Positions 8,234 through 16,381 of a DNA stretch of 64,000 bases are shown piece after piece. Under the pieces are notes generated by a model, which was given only the letters and a program-made list of their open reading frames with translations, ran no database searches and was not told the origin of the DNA. Within the stretch, counting starts at the first letter, position 1; each line of letters starts with the position of its first letter. The stretch spans positions 3,286,001 through 3,350,000 of the forward strand of contig NZ_JADBEJ010000005.1 of assembly GCF_014873915.1 (NCBI RefSeq), written 5' to 3'. Both the position numbers and the translations under genes were made by a program. Origin of the DNA: Amycolatopsis roodepoortensis. Lineage in GTDB: Bacteria > Actinomycetota > Actinomycetes > Mycobacteriales > Pseudonocardiaceae.

Positions 8234-8776
8234 CCCCGCCACCCCGAGCCCAGCCAAAACCTCCCGCGCCCCTCGCGTCAGCTCCTCCACCCCAGGCGGC
8301 CGCAGCGAACCCGTCCCGGCCAGCGCGTCGAAGACCGTCCCCTCCAGCCAAGCGACGAGCACCCGCGCGTGCCGCTCCGGCTCCGCCGATCCACACGCGG
8401 CGAGCACCTCCGCGCACCGCCGCCGGATGACCAGCCCACCCCGGTCGTAGGCCTCCCGCAGCTCCGGCCGCCGCGTCGCCTCCAGCGCGAATTCGTATCG
8501 CGCGAGCATCCGCGTCCGCCCGTTCGTGATCGCCGCGTGGGCGAACCCCGCCACGTACTCCGCCAGCCGTCCGGGTGGCGGGTCGAGGGTGACCTCGTCG
8601 AGTTCGATCATCCGCGAGATCGCCAGCTCCAGCAGCGCCGCCCGCGTCCGCGCGTAGTACGAGGTCGAACCCGCCGGCAGCCCGGCGAACCGGTCGACGG
8701 CGCGATGCGTCAGCCCCCGCATCCCCTCGGCCGCGATGACCTCGATGGCCGCGTCCCCGATCGTCGCCTTTCGCAC
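8231..8776 (-). CDS. TetR-family transcriptional regulator
   Basis: A 181-residue protein from a GTG at 8776. The N-terminal helix-turn-helix is clear: GDAAIEVIAAEGMRGLTHRA, then VDRFAGLPAGSTSYYARTRAALLELAI, which is the HTH pattern of TetR repressors. The C-terminal ligand-binding half is divergent. It is divergently transcribed from the monooxygenase at 8820 across only 43 bases, which hold two inverted repeats. Autoregulation and repression of the monooxygenase are therefore likely. The open frame extends upstream, but that region lies inside the operator and monooxygenase gene. The stop codon is contributed by an intergenic repeat copy. Confidence 0.87.
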   Translation of the reverse strand: MRKATIGDAAIEVIAAEGMRGLTHRAVDRFAGLPAGSTSYYARTRAALLELAISRMIELDEVTLDPPPGRLAEYVAGFAHAAITNGRTRMLARYEFALEATRRPELREAYDRGGLVIRRRCAEVLAACGSAEPERHARVLVAWLEGTVFDALAGTGSLRPPGVEELTRGAREVLAGLGVAG

Positions 8777-8811
8777 TCTACAAGTGTAGTAGTACTCTAC
8801 AAATGTAGAGG
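8777..8811. promoter_or_regulatory. Twin operators between TetR gene and monooxygenase
   Basis: Two inverted repeats lie back to back: CTACAAGTGTAG (about 8779-8790) and CTCTACAAATGTAGAG (about 8795-8810). They share the CTACA-N2-TGTAG core and fill the divergent intergenic space up to the monooxygenase ribosome-binding site (GAGGAGG). They are the obvious binding sites for the adjacent TetR protein. Confidence 0.8.
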
Positions 8812-8819
8812 AGGTCGAC

Positions 8820-9941
8820 ATGCGCAAAGCGATCGTGATCGGCGGGGGAATCGGCGGACTGAGCGCCGCCATCGGGCTGCACGGCATCGGCTGGGAGGTC
8901 ACCGTCCTCGAACAGGCACCGGACCTCACCGCCGTCGGCGCGGGCATCTCCCTGTGGCCGAACGCCCTGCGCTCACTAGAGACCTTGGGCGTCCGCCTCG
9001 CCGGACAACAAGAACAATCCTCCGGTGGCCTCCACGATCGCGACGGCCGCCGAATCACCCGTTGGGATGCCGAGGCGTTCCGCCGTCACCACGGCCGTCC
9101 GCTCGCCGCCATCCACCGCGCGGATCTCATCGGTGCGCTCCGCAGCGCCCTCCCCGAAGGCTGCGTCCGCACCGGCGTCGAGGTCACGAGCCTCGACGAT
9201 CTCGACGCCGACGTCATCGTCGCCGCGGACGGCATCCACAGCATGGCCCGCAAGAAACTCTGGCCACACCACCCCGAACCGGTCTACAGCGGCAGCACGG
9301 CCTTCCGCGCGGTGACCACCCTCCCGCACCCGGTGGAGCTCAGCACGAGCTGGGACGACGGAGCCGAGATCGGCGTCATCCCGCTGCACGACGGCCGCGT
9401 CTACTGGTGGGCGAGTTACGTCGCCGAAGCGGGGGTCCGGCATGAGGACCCGAAGTCGTATCTGCGAAACCGCTTCGGCGGCTGGCACGAACCGATTCCC
9501 GAGCTCATCGACGCGACGACGCCCGAGACGCTGCTCCACCACGATCTCTACCTGCTCGGCACTCCCCTGCCCACCTACGTCCAAGGGCGGGTCGCGCTCC
9601 TCGGCGACGCTGCCCACGCGATGCCGCCGTTCCTCGGCCAGGGCGGCTGCCAGGCGATCGAAGACGCCGTCGTCCTCGCCGCCACGCTCAGCACCACCGA
9701 AGACGTCGACGCGGCACTGAAGAGTTACGACGAGCAGCGCCGCCCGCGCAGCCAGAGCGTCGTGAAAGCCTCGGTCCAGGCGGGGAAAGTCGGCCCGCAG
9801 CTGCGCAACCCGCTCGCCGTGGCCGTCCGCAACGGCGTGTTCCGGCTGCTCCCCGGCGCGCTCACCGCCCGTATCGGCGCCGGCGTCAGCGGCTGGACTC
9901 CGCCTGTCCTCCGCCGACCAGCCCCGCCTCGTACGCGGTGA
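8820..9941 (+). CDS. FAD-dependent monooxygenase (class A, salicylate-hydroxylase-like)
   Basis: A 373-residue flavoprotein. The N-terminal dinucleotide motif GGGIGG is at residues 8-13, with the acidic end of the second strand at VTVLEQAP. The second FAD motif GDAAHAMPPFLGQGG is near residue 265. The motif order is that of class A aromatic or antibiotic hydroxylases, which use NAD(P)H and oxygen. A strong ribosome-binding site precedes the ATG. Its regulation by the divergent TetR protein suggests a detoxification or catabolic role for an aromatic small molecule. The 3' end overlaps the convergent response-regulator gene by 56 bases. Confidence 0.88.
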   Translation: MRKAIVIGGGIGGLSAAIGLHGIGWEVTVLEQAPDLTAVGAGISLWPNALRSLETLGVRLAGQQEQSSGGLHDRDGRRITRWDAEAFRRHHGRPLAAIHRADLIGALRSALPEGCVRTGVEVTSLDDLDADVIVAADGIHSMARKKLWPHHPEPVYSGSTAFRAVTTLPHPVELSTSWDDGAEIGVIPLHDGRVYWWASYVAEAGVRHEDPKSYLRNRFGGWHEPIPELIDATTPETLLHHDLYLLGTPLPTYVQGRVALLGDAAHAMPPFLGQGGCQAIEDAVVLAATLSTTEDVDAALKSYDEQRRPRSQSVVKASVQAGKVGPQLRNPLAVAVRNGVFRLLPGALTARIGAGVSGWTPPVLRRPAPPRTR

Positions 9942-10560
9942 TCGCGGCCTGCACCCGGTTCCGCGCGCCGAGCCGGTTCAGGATGGTGCTGACGTAGGCC
10001 TTCACCGTGCCCTCGACCACGAACAGCTTCGCGGCGATGTCCGCATTGGACAGTCCGGAACCGAGCAGCGCCAGCACTTCCTGCTCACGCGGGGTCAGTT
10101 TGCCGATCAGCGCCTTCGCCTCCTCGGCGCGGGAGACCTGATTGCCGGAGAAGCGGGCGATGACGCGCTGCGCGACCTTCGGTGAAAGGAACGCCGCGCC
10201 ACCCGCGACCGCGTGGATCCCGCCGAGCAGTTCACGAGGATCGCCGGATTTCAACAGGAAACCGCTCGCACCGAGCCCGAGCGCGCGTTCGATGTAGGCG
10301 TCCTCGCCGAACGTGGTCAGCATGATCACGCCCACCTCGGGCAGCAACCGGCGGATCTCCTCGGCCGCCTTGAGCCCGTCCATGACCGGCATCCGGATGT
10401 CGAGGAGCACGACGTCCGGCCTGGTCGCGCGGGCCTGCTCGACGGCGGCGCGGCCGTCCTCGGCTTCCGCGACCACCTCGATCCCGGCGTCGGCGGCCAG
10501 GATCGCCGACACGCCGGCGCGGATCATCGCCTCGTCATCGGCCAGCACCACCCGGATCAT
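9886..10560 (-). CDS. NarL/LuxR-family response regulator
   Basis: A 224-residue regulator. The receiver domain starts MIRVVLADDEAMIRAG, with the phospho-acceptor aspartate in VVLLDIRMPVMDG. The C-terminal HTH is LTPREQEVLALLGSGLSNADIAAKL, the hallmark of the NarL family. The ATG at 10560 is preferred because GGGGGG lies at ribosome-binding-site distance; a GTG nine codons upstream is possible. The start lies inside the end of the histidine kinase gene (26-base overlap), so the two are one operon and form a two-component pair. Confidence 0.9.
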   Translation of the reverse strand: MIRVVLADDEAMIRAGVSAILAADAGIEVVAEAEDGRAAVEQARATRPDVVLLDIRMPVMDGLKAAEEIRRLLPEVGVIMLTTFGEDAYIERALGLGASGFLLKSGDPRELLGGIHAVAGGAAFLSPKVAQRVIARFSGNQVSRAEEAKALIGKLTPREQEVLALLGSGLSNADIAAKLFVVEGTVKAYVSTILNRLGARNRVQAAITAYEAGLVGGGQAESSR

Positions 10561-12160
10561 CCGGGTCCCCCCTTTGCTCGTCTTCACTGATCACGTGCTT
10601 CGCCACGAGTCTCCCCTCGGCGAAGCACAGCCGGTAGGCCTCGTAGTTCAAGTTGAACACGCTGCGCTCGGTGCCGTAGTACTCGCAGGTCGCTCCGTCG
10701 GGTACCGGCGGTTCCACCGCGCGCGGCCGCGCGATCCGCTGGCCGTCGGGCAGGAGGGACGCGACCTCCGCCCGCGTCTGGCCGATCCGGATGCGGTCGT
10801 AGTCCCCACCGGGGAGTTCGGAGCGGTACCACTGGACGAGGAACACCGCACCGCTGATCCCGACCACCAGGCCGAACAGCCCGATCGGCACGACGATCGC
10901 CTGGATCAGGCTGCGCCGCACGTCCCGGCGCGCACGCTCGAGTTCCCTGGCCGACGTCGACTGCCCCACCTCGGCGTCCATCGCCGCCTGGCTCTCGGGC
11001 GATTCCTCCGACGGCGCGGCGTCGTGCGGCAAGGTGGCCCTGACCTCGAATCCGCCGTCTTTGGGACCCGCCCGCAGAGTCCCACCGACCAGCCGGACCC
11101 GTTCGCGCAGGCCGATCAGGCCGCGTTTGCCCGACGTCCTGCCCGGGAGCGGCCCCGCGGGCGGCGCGGCGTTGGTGACCACGACGTCCGTCCGTCCCTC
11201 CGACCGCGTCACCCGGACGGTGACCGCGGCACCCGGCGCGTGTTTCACCACGTTCGTGACCGATTCCTGGACCACGCGATACGCGGCGCGGTCGACCATC
11301 TGCGGTTCGCCGTCGAGCGGCGCGTCCACAGAGGACTCGATCAGCACGCCCGACGCCCTGGTGCGGTCGAGCAGTTCGTCGATGCTCTCGTGCACCGGCT
11401 CGGTCGGCGCGTCGTCCTCGCGCAGGACCCCGATGATCTCGCGCAGCCGTTCGGTCGCCGTCGCGGCGCTCTGACGCAACTCGCCCGCCGCCTGCCGCTG
11501 CTGCTCGTCGAGTCCGCCCGCGACCTCCAGCGCCGCCGCGCGCACCGCGATCAGGCTCAGCTCGTGACCCAGCGAGTCGTGCATGTCGCTGGCGATCCTC
11601 GTCCGTTCGCGCAGCCGCGCGCGGTCGGCGACGAGCCGCTGACGGCTCTCCATCTCCTCGGCGCGCCGCCAGCCGTCGCGTGCCATGTCCTCCCGCTGCC
11701 GGATGTACCTGCCCAGCAGCCAGGGCGTCACGCCCGCGAAGACCAGGACGCCGAGCAGCGCGCCCCAGGACGCGAACCCGTCCTTGCTCCACACCAGCGC
11801 CACGGGGACCGCGATCACGGAAACGACGGCGAACACGCGCAGCATCGGCTTCGCGACCGGCCGCCGGTAGCCGGCGAGGTAACCCACCGCGACGAGGACG
11901 AACCCTTCCCAGATGGGCACCCGGCCGCCGAAGCTGCCCATGACGACGAAAGCGGCGAACATCGCGATGGCGAGGGAGACGAGCGGATACCGGCGCGACA
12001 CCGCGATCGCGGCCGTGGTCGTGGTGAGCCCGAAGAGCAGCTCCCAGTGCCTCGTGCTGGATCCGGCGTCGATGACGACCCAGCCGCAGAGCCCGAGCCA
12101 CAGCGCGACATCCATGACCAGCCGCCGCCCGCGCCGCACGGGTTCCTCAGGATCCTTCAC
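10535..12160 (-). CDS. Sensor histidine kinase with C-terminal extracellular BamE/SmpA-like domain
   Basis: A 541-residue protein from a GTG at 12160. Four to five N-terminal membrane helices are followed by a HisKA_3 dimerisation motif (RIASDMHDSLGHE, phospho-histidine 194) and an HATPase_c domain whose G-box is GKRGLIGLRERV. Unusually, the chain continues after the ATPase with a sixth hydrophobic segment (about residues 418-443) and a 95-residue tail. The tail contains IRIGQTRAEVASLLPDG and two cysteines (492 and 512), followed by LCFAEGRLVAKHVI. This tail resembles the SmpA/OmlA (BamE) fold and would lie outside the membrane. An alternative ATG start at 12199 would add 13 residues. The partner regulator overlaps downstream. 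Confidence 0.85.
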   Translation of the reverse strand: MKDPEEPVRRGRRLVMDVALWLGLCGWVVIDAGSSTRHWELLFGLTTTTAAIAVSRRYPLVSLAIAMFAAFVVMGSFGGRVPIWEGFVLVAVGYLAGYRRPVAKPMLRVFAVVSVIAVPVALVWSKDGFASWGALLGVLVFAGVTPWLLGRYIRQREDMARDGWRRAEEMESRQRLVADRARLRERTRIASDMHDSLGHELSLIAVRAAALEVAGGLDEQQRQAAGELRQSAATATERLREIIGVLREDDAPTEPVHESIDELLDRTRASGVLIESSVDAPLDGEPQMVDRAAYRVVQESVTNVVKHAPGAAVTVRVTRSEGRTDVVVTNAAPPAGPLPGRTSGKRGLIGLRERVRLVGGTLRAGPKDGGFEVRATLPHDAAPSEESPESQAAMDAEVGQSTSARELERARRDVRRSLIQAIVVPIGLFGLVVGISGAVFLVQWYRSELPGGDYDRIRIGQTRAEVASLLPDGQRIARPRAVEPPVPDGATCEYYGTERSVFNLNYEAYRLCFAEGRLVAKHVISEDEQRGDPDDPGGAGR

Positions 12161-12204
12161 ACGACAGGACGCTACAAGCCGTGACGAGCGCTCCGCCATG
12201 GACG

Positions 12205-12226
12205 AAAGTAAAGGTCCCCTGCTTCC
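12205..12226. repeat. Single copy of the GCAAGGGACCTTTGC-family element
   Basis: A diverged half-copy (AAAGTAAAGGTCCCCTGCTT) in the divergent gap between the histidine kinase and the small gene at 12255. It has no inverted partner nearby, so it would not form the large hairpin seen elsewhere. Confidence 0.6.
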
Positions 12227-12254
12227 CCCGGTCGATGAGGCATGATGATCGACC

Positions 12255-12464
12255 ATGGCCGAGCGCACACTCACCGGTCAGCTAGGCGGTCCTGTCCCGG
12301 CAGGCATCGAAGCCCTGGCCGACAACGAGAAGCAAGACCTCTCCGACGCGCTGCGCGACGCGCGCCACCGACAGGCCAAGGCCTTGGCCGAAGCGGGCGA
12401 AGAGGGCCTGAAGTACGTACCCGCGCTTCTGCGCGGCGCCGTACGCAAGGTGGTGGGCCTGTGA
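12255..12464 (+). CDS. Small conserved-looking hypothetical protein
   Basis: A 69-residue protein that I do not recognise. It is charged and helical, with a Gly/Pro-containing start (TGQLGGPVPAGIEALADNEKQDLSDALRDARHRQAKALAEAGEEG) and a basic C-terminus. There is no membrane segment and no cysteine. Its stop overlaps the GTG start of the next gene (GTGA), and third-position GC is high, both of which support a real gene. It forms a small operon with the 249-residue protein downstream and probably the membrane-anchored protein at 13217. Function is unknown. Confidence 0.65.
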   Translation: MAERTLTGQLGGPVPAGIEALADNEKQDLSDALRDARHRQAKALAEAGEEGLKYVPALLRGAVRKVVGL

Positions 12465-13210
12465 CCACCGAAAACGTCGCCGCGCAGGCGGAGATCCTCA
12501 AACTCGCCCGTGTCCTCGGCACCACCCCGGAGCGGCTTTCGTACTTGGAGCGCGTGGACGCCGCCGAGCTCCAGACGTTCCGCGAGCAGGTCACGGACAC
12601 GCTGTTCGACGCCAACCTCGCCGCCCTCGAGCGGATGGCGATGGCGAGCAAGCTCGTCCCGAGCCCGATCCTCGCGAAGATCGCCGAGAAGGTCTTCGGC
12701 CCGCTTCTGTGCGCGCGGATCGCCGGGCTGGTGGACGTCTCCCGGGGCGTCGACGTCGCGAAGCGGCTGAGGACGCCGTTCCTGGCCGACGTCGCGGCCG
12801 AGCTGGACCCGCGCCGCGCGAGCGCGATCATCGCCAGGATCCCGCTCGACACCGTCGTCGCGGTGGCGGGCGAGCTGGTGCGCCGCGAGGACTGGATCAC
12901 CGTCGGCCGGTTCGTCGGTCATCTTCCCGACCCGACGGTGCGCCGGGCGCTGGCCGTCATCGGCGACGACGCGCTGATCCGGATCGCGTTCGTCCTCGAC
13001 GACAAGAGCCGGATCGATCACGTCCTCGGGCTGCTCCCCGAAGCCCGGTTCCGCGGCCTCCTCCAGGTCGCGGCCGCCGACGAGGACCTGTGGGCGCCGG
13101 TGCTCGACCTGCTCACCCACCTCAGCCAGAAGCGGGTCGAGCAGTGGTCCCATCTGCTCGGCGAACTCCCGCCGGAACTACGGGCCCGCGTCGAAGAGAC
13201 CCTCCGGTAG
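12461..13210 (+). CDS. Hypothetical protein, alpha-solenoid reminiscent of MgtE-N/FliG repeats
   Basis: A 249-residue soluble protein from a GTG overlapping the previous stop. It is almost entirely helical and built from short repeated units such as LDPRRASAIIARIPLDTVVAVA, VGRFVGHLPDPTVRRALAVI and VLGLLPEARFRGLLQVA. These resemble the superhelical repeats of the MgtE N-terminal domain and FliG, but no CBS pair or transporter follows. It contains one cysteine and has no catalytic motif. The similarity is a pattern judgement from the sequence, not a database match. A scaffold or protein-binding role is possible. Confidence 0.65.
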   Translation: MTTENVAAQAEILKLARVLGTTPERLSYLERVDAAELQTFREQVTDTLFDANLAALERMAMASKLVPSPILAKIAEKVFGPLLCARIAGLVDVSRGVDVAKRLRTPFLADVAAELDPRRASAIIARIPLDTVVAVAGELVRREDWITVGRFVGHLPDPTVRRALAVIGDDALIRIAFVLDDKSRIDHVLGLLPEARFRGLLQVAAADEDLWAPVLDLLTHLSQKRVEQWSHLLGELPPELRARVEETLR

Positions 13211-13216
13211 CGCGAC

Positions 13217-13984
13217 GTGAACAACGTTTCGGTGATCTCCGCGGTGGTCTCGGTGGCCGGCGCGGTGCTGACCGCCGTGCTCGGCGGGGTGTTCGAGGCA
13301 CGCAGGCGGCGGACAGACCGCGAGCAGCTCCGCCGGGACCTGGTCAGCCGCTACCGGGATCCGCTGCTGCAGTCGGCGGCGTCGCTGGCCGCGCGGCTGC
13401 GGAACGGAATCGACCTGCTGTCGGGCAGAGAAGTCCACCAAGCGGCACCCGGGACAGAGCGCCAGGACGAGTACAACCGCTACGAGAGCCTGTACCGGCT
13501 TTCCGCCTACCTCGGCTGGGTTCAGATCCTGCAGCAGGAGGCTCACTTCCTGGACATGGGGAGCCGCGGCCGGAACAGGCGGCTGATGCGTCATCTCGGC
13601 GCGGTCAAGGCCGCGCTGTCCGGGCACACCGAGCCGAGCGACGCCCGCGTGTTCCTCCTCCTGGGCGGGGAGCAACAGGCCATCGGCGAATTGATGATCG
13701 ACCCGGACAGCCCGGATCGCCCCCGGTGTCTCGGCTACGTGCAGTTCCGGCGTAAATACCGGGACGACGCCGAATTCGCCGAATGGTTCGCCCCGTTGCT
13801 CGAAGAAACCGGGAAACTCCTGGAACATCGAGAGCAGGGCGCGGCGCGGCTCACCACCGTCTACAACGCCCTGATCGACCTGATCACCTACCTCGATCCC
13901 AAGAAGGTCTGGATTCTCGGACCGAACCGCAAGTTCGAACCCGCGCTCACAACCGGATCCCCCGGCGCCACACCGACGAAGTGA
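13217..13984 (+). CDS. Hypothetical membrane-anchored protein
   Basis: A 255-residue protein, from a GTG seven bases after the preceding stop, that I do not recognise. One N-terminal hydrophobic segment (about residues 5-25, SVISAVVSVAGAVLTAVLGG) is followed by a very basic stretch (EARRRRTDREQLRRD) and a helical cytosolic domain with conserved-looking aromatic patches (SLYRLSAYLGWVQILQQE, YVQFRRKYRDDAEFAEWF). The topology is therefore a short outside N-terminus and a cytosolic bulk. The gene shares an operon with the two preceding unknown genes and overlaps hutI convergently by 38 bases. Confidence 0.65.
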   Translation: MNNVSVISAVVSVAGAVLTAVLGGVFEARRRRTDREQLRRDLVSRYRDPLLQSAASLAARLRNGIDLLSGREVHQAAPGTERQDEYNRYESLYRLSAYLGWVQILQQEAHFLDMGSRGRNRRLMRHLGAVKAALSGHTEPSDARVFLLLGGEQQAIGELMIDPDSPDRPRCLGYVQFRRKYRDDAEFAEWFAPLLEETGKLLEHREQGAARLTTVYNALIDLITYLDPKKVWILGPNRKFEPALTTGSPGATPTK

Positions 13985-15089
13985 GCGGAACGCCCGGCCG
14001 GTACGCGAGGTGCGTCGTCGAGGGCGCCTCCAGCACGTGAAGGTCGGCGCGCGCCCCAGGCCTCACGAAGCCCACATCGTCACGCCGCAACGCGCGAGCC
14101 CCGCCCGCCGTCGCCGCCCACACCGCTTCGTCGATCGTCATCCGCATCTGCAGCACCGCGGTCGTCACGCAGAACGCCATCGACGTCGTGTACGAGCTGC
14201 CCGGGTTCGCGTTGCTGGCCAGCGCCACCGTCGCCCCCGCGTCGAGAAGCCGCCGCGCCGGCGCCAGCGGCTGCCGGGTCGACAGGTCGCACGCTGGCAG
14301 CAAGGTCGCGACAGTCTCCGAAGCAGCGAGAGCCTCGACGTCCGCGTCGCTCAGGTACGTGCAGTGGTCGACACTCGCCGCCCCCAGCTCGACGGCGAGC
14401 CGCACGCCCGGCCCCTCCCCCAGCTGATTCCCGTGCACCCGCAGCCCGAGCCCGCGCTCCCGCGCCGCCTTCAGCACCCGCCCGGACTGTGCCTCGTCGA
14501 ACGCGCCGGTCTCGCAGAACACGTCCGCCCACCGCACGAGCGGCGCGACGGCATCGAGCATGTCGCCGCAGACCAAGTCCACATAGGACTCCGCGTCCGC
14601 GCCCGGCGGCACCAGATGCGCACCGAGGAACGTCACCTCGTCCGCCACCTCGGCGGCGATCCGCGCCGAACGCGCCTCATCCTCGACGTTGAGCCCGTAT
14701 CCGGTCTTCGTCTCCAGACAGGTCGTGCCCTGCCGCGCCGCTTCATCGACGTGCCGCCGCAGATTCGCCGCCAGTTGCTCGTCGGACGCCGACCGCGTCG
14801 CGTCGACGGTCACCGCGATCCCTCCGGCGCTGTACGCCTTACCGGCCATCCGCGCCTCGAACTCGGCCGTCCGGTCCCCAGCGAACACCAGGTGCGTGTG
14901 ACTGTCCACCCAGCCGGGCAGCACCGCACGCCCTTCGACGTCGACCCGCTCGTCCGCGTCGGGCGCGTCCGCGGCCGCGCCGACCCACGCGATCGCTTCG
15001 CCGTCGATGACGACGGCCGCGTCCCGGAGCTTGCCCAGTTCGGCGTCGTTCGTGGTGAGCTCGCCGATTCCCGTGATCAGAACTGCCAC
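13947..15089 (-). CDS. hutI: Imidazolonepropionase
   Basis: A 380-residue amidohydrolase-fold enzyme that hydrolyses 4-imidazolone-5-propanoate to N-formimidoyl-L-glutamate, the third step of histidine degradation. The metal-binding HTH of DSHTHLVFAGDRTAEF and the following KTGYGLN and GNQLGEGPGVRLAVE segments are typical of HutI. It is the last gene of the hut operon, starting at a GTG that overlaps hutF by 13 bases, which implies translational coupling. Its 3' end overlaps the convergent gene at 13217. Length is slightly below the usual 400-410 residues, but both ends look complete. Confidence 0.92.
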   Translation of the reverse strand: MAVLITGIGELTTNDAELGKLRDAAVVIDGEAIAWVGAAADAPDADERVDVEGRAVLPGWVDSHTHLVFAGDRTAEFEARMAGKAYSAGGIAVTVDATRSASDEQLAANLRRHVDEAARQGTTCLETKTGYGLNVEDEARSARIAAEVADEVTFLGAHLVPPGADAESYVDLVCGDMLDAVAPLVRWADVFCETGAFDEAQSGRVLKAARERGLGLRVHGNQLGEGPGVRLAVELGAASVDHCTYLSDADVEALAASETVATLLPACDLSTRQPLAPARRLLDAGATVALASNANPGSSYTTSMAFCVTTAVLQMRMTIDEAVWAATAGGARALRRDDVGFVRPGARADLHVLEAPSTTHLAYRPGVPLTSSVWRRGIRL

Positions 15090-16381
15090 AATGCCTCGAT
15101 CTCCTTGGCCAAGACCGTTTCCGGCCGGTCGATCAGCTGATGCACGCCATCGCGGACGATCTCCCGCCCGGCGACGACGACTTCCCGGACGTCGGCGCCT
15201 GAAGCGGCGAAGACCACCCCGGACGGCTCGATCCCCGCGGTCCGCACCGAACCGAGGCCGACCGTCACCAGGTCCGCGCCCGCACCCGGAGCCAGCTCAC
15301 CGACCTCGTCCCAGCCGACCGCGCCGTGATCAGTGGCCGCCGCGAGCAGTTCCTCCGCGGTGAACCGGCCGCGTTTCTCGCTGGCGAGCCGCTCGTTCAG
15401 TTCCAGCGCCCTGGTCTCCTCGAACGCGTCGACGACCGCGTTGCTGTCACTGCCGAGTGACAGCCGCACCCCCGCGTCCAGCAGCGTCCGCGCGGGGCCG
15501 ATCCCGTCGCCGAGATCCCGTTCGGTCGTCGGGCAGAAGCAGGCGCGGCTCTCCGCCTCGCCGAGCCACTTGATGTCGCCCGGGGTCAGGTGCGTCGCGT
15601 GCACCGCGGTGAGCCGCTCGGTGAGCACTCCGTTGTCCCAGAGCAGGCCGGTCGGAGTCCAGTGATAGGCCGCCATGCACTGCTCGTTCTCGGCCCGCTG
15701 CTCGGAAAGATGGATGTGCAGCGGCCGATCGTCGGGCGTCCCGTTGTCCACTTCGGACAATTCGTCCTCGGGAACGGCGCGCACGGAATGGATCGCGCCG
15801 CCCACCCGGAACGTCTCGTCCTCCCGCAGTTCGCCGGCTCGTTGCGCCCATTTCGTGGCCGTCCCATCGGAGAACCGCCGCTGGACTTCGTCGGGTTCGA
15901 TGCCGATCCCACCCGCGAGATAACACGTGTCGAGCAACGTCAGCCGGATCCCGGCGTCCCTGGCCGCTTGACGCAGCGCCTCGCCCATCGCGTTCGGCTC
16001 GGCGTAAGGCTTTCCACCCGGCGCGTGGTGCAGGTAGTGGAACTCGCCGACGCTCGTGTAGCCGGCCAGCACCATCTCCGCGTAAACCCCACGCGCCAGG
16101 CGATAGTACGAATCCGGGTCCAGCCGGGACGCGAGCGAGTACATCCGCTCGCGCCACGTCCAGAAGGTCCCGCGATCGTGATGCGTACGGCCGCGCAGCG
16201 CACGGTGGAACGCGTGCGAGTGCCCGTTGGCGAACCCCGGCAAGGTGAGTCCATTGAGGACTGTTCCTTCGCGAGGCGCGTTCGCCGTCACCGAAGCGAT
16301 CTTGCCGCCGTCGACCTCGATCCGGACGGCATCGGCGATCCCGTCCGGCAGCCAGGCACGTTCGCACCAATATGTCGTCAT
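15077..16381 (-). CDS. hutF: Formimidoylglutamate deiminase
   Basis: A 434-residue amidohydrolase-superfamily protein. The metal motif is in GFANGHSHAFHRALRGRTHHDRGTFWTWRERM, a sequence block characteristic of HutF, and HIHLSEQ further on supplies another metal ligand. HutF converts N-formimidoylglutamate to N-formylglutamate and ammonia, marking the five-step hut pathway. It starts at an ATG overlapping the stop of the M20 gene (ATGA) and overlaps hutI at its own 3' end. The presence of HutF means that a deformylase step is required next, which bears on the role of the M20 gene. Confidence 0.92.
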   Translation of the reverse strand: MTTYWCERAWLPDGIADAVRIEVDGGKIASVTANAPREGTVLNGLTLPGFANGHSHAFHRALRGRTHHDRGTFWTWRERMYSLASRLDPDSYYRLARGVYAEMVLAGYTSVGEFHYLHHAPGGKPYAEPNAMGEALRQAARDAGIRLTLLDTCYLAGGIGIEPDEVQRRFSDGTATKWAQRAGELREDETFRVGGAIHSVRAVPEDELSEVDNGTPDDRPLHIHLSEQRAENEQCMAAYHWTPTGLLWDNGVLTERLTAVHATHLTPGDIKWLGEAESRACFCPTTERDLGDGIGPARTLLDAGVRLSLGSDSNAVVDAFEETRALELNERLASEKRGRFTAEELLAAATDHGAVGWDEVGELAPGAGADLVTVGLGSVRTAGIEPSGVVFAASGADVREVVVAGREIVRDGVHQLIDRPETVLAKEIEALWQF

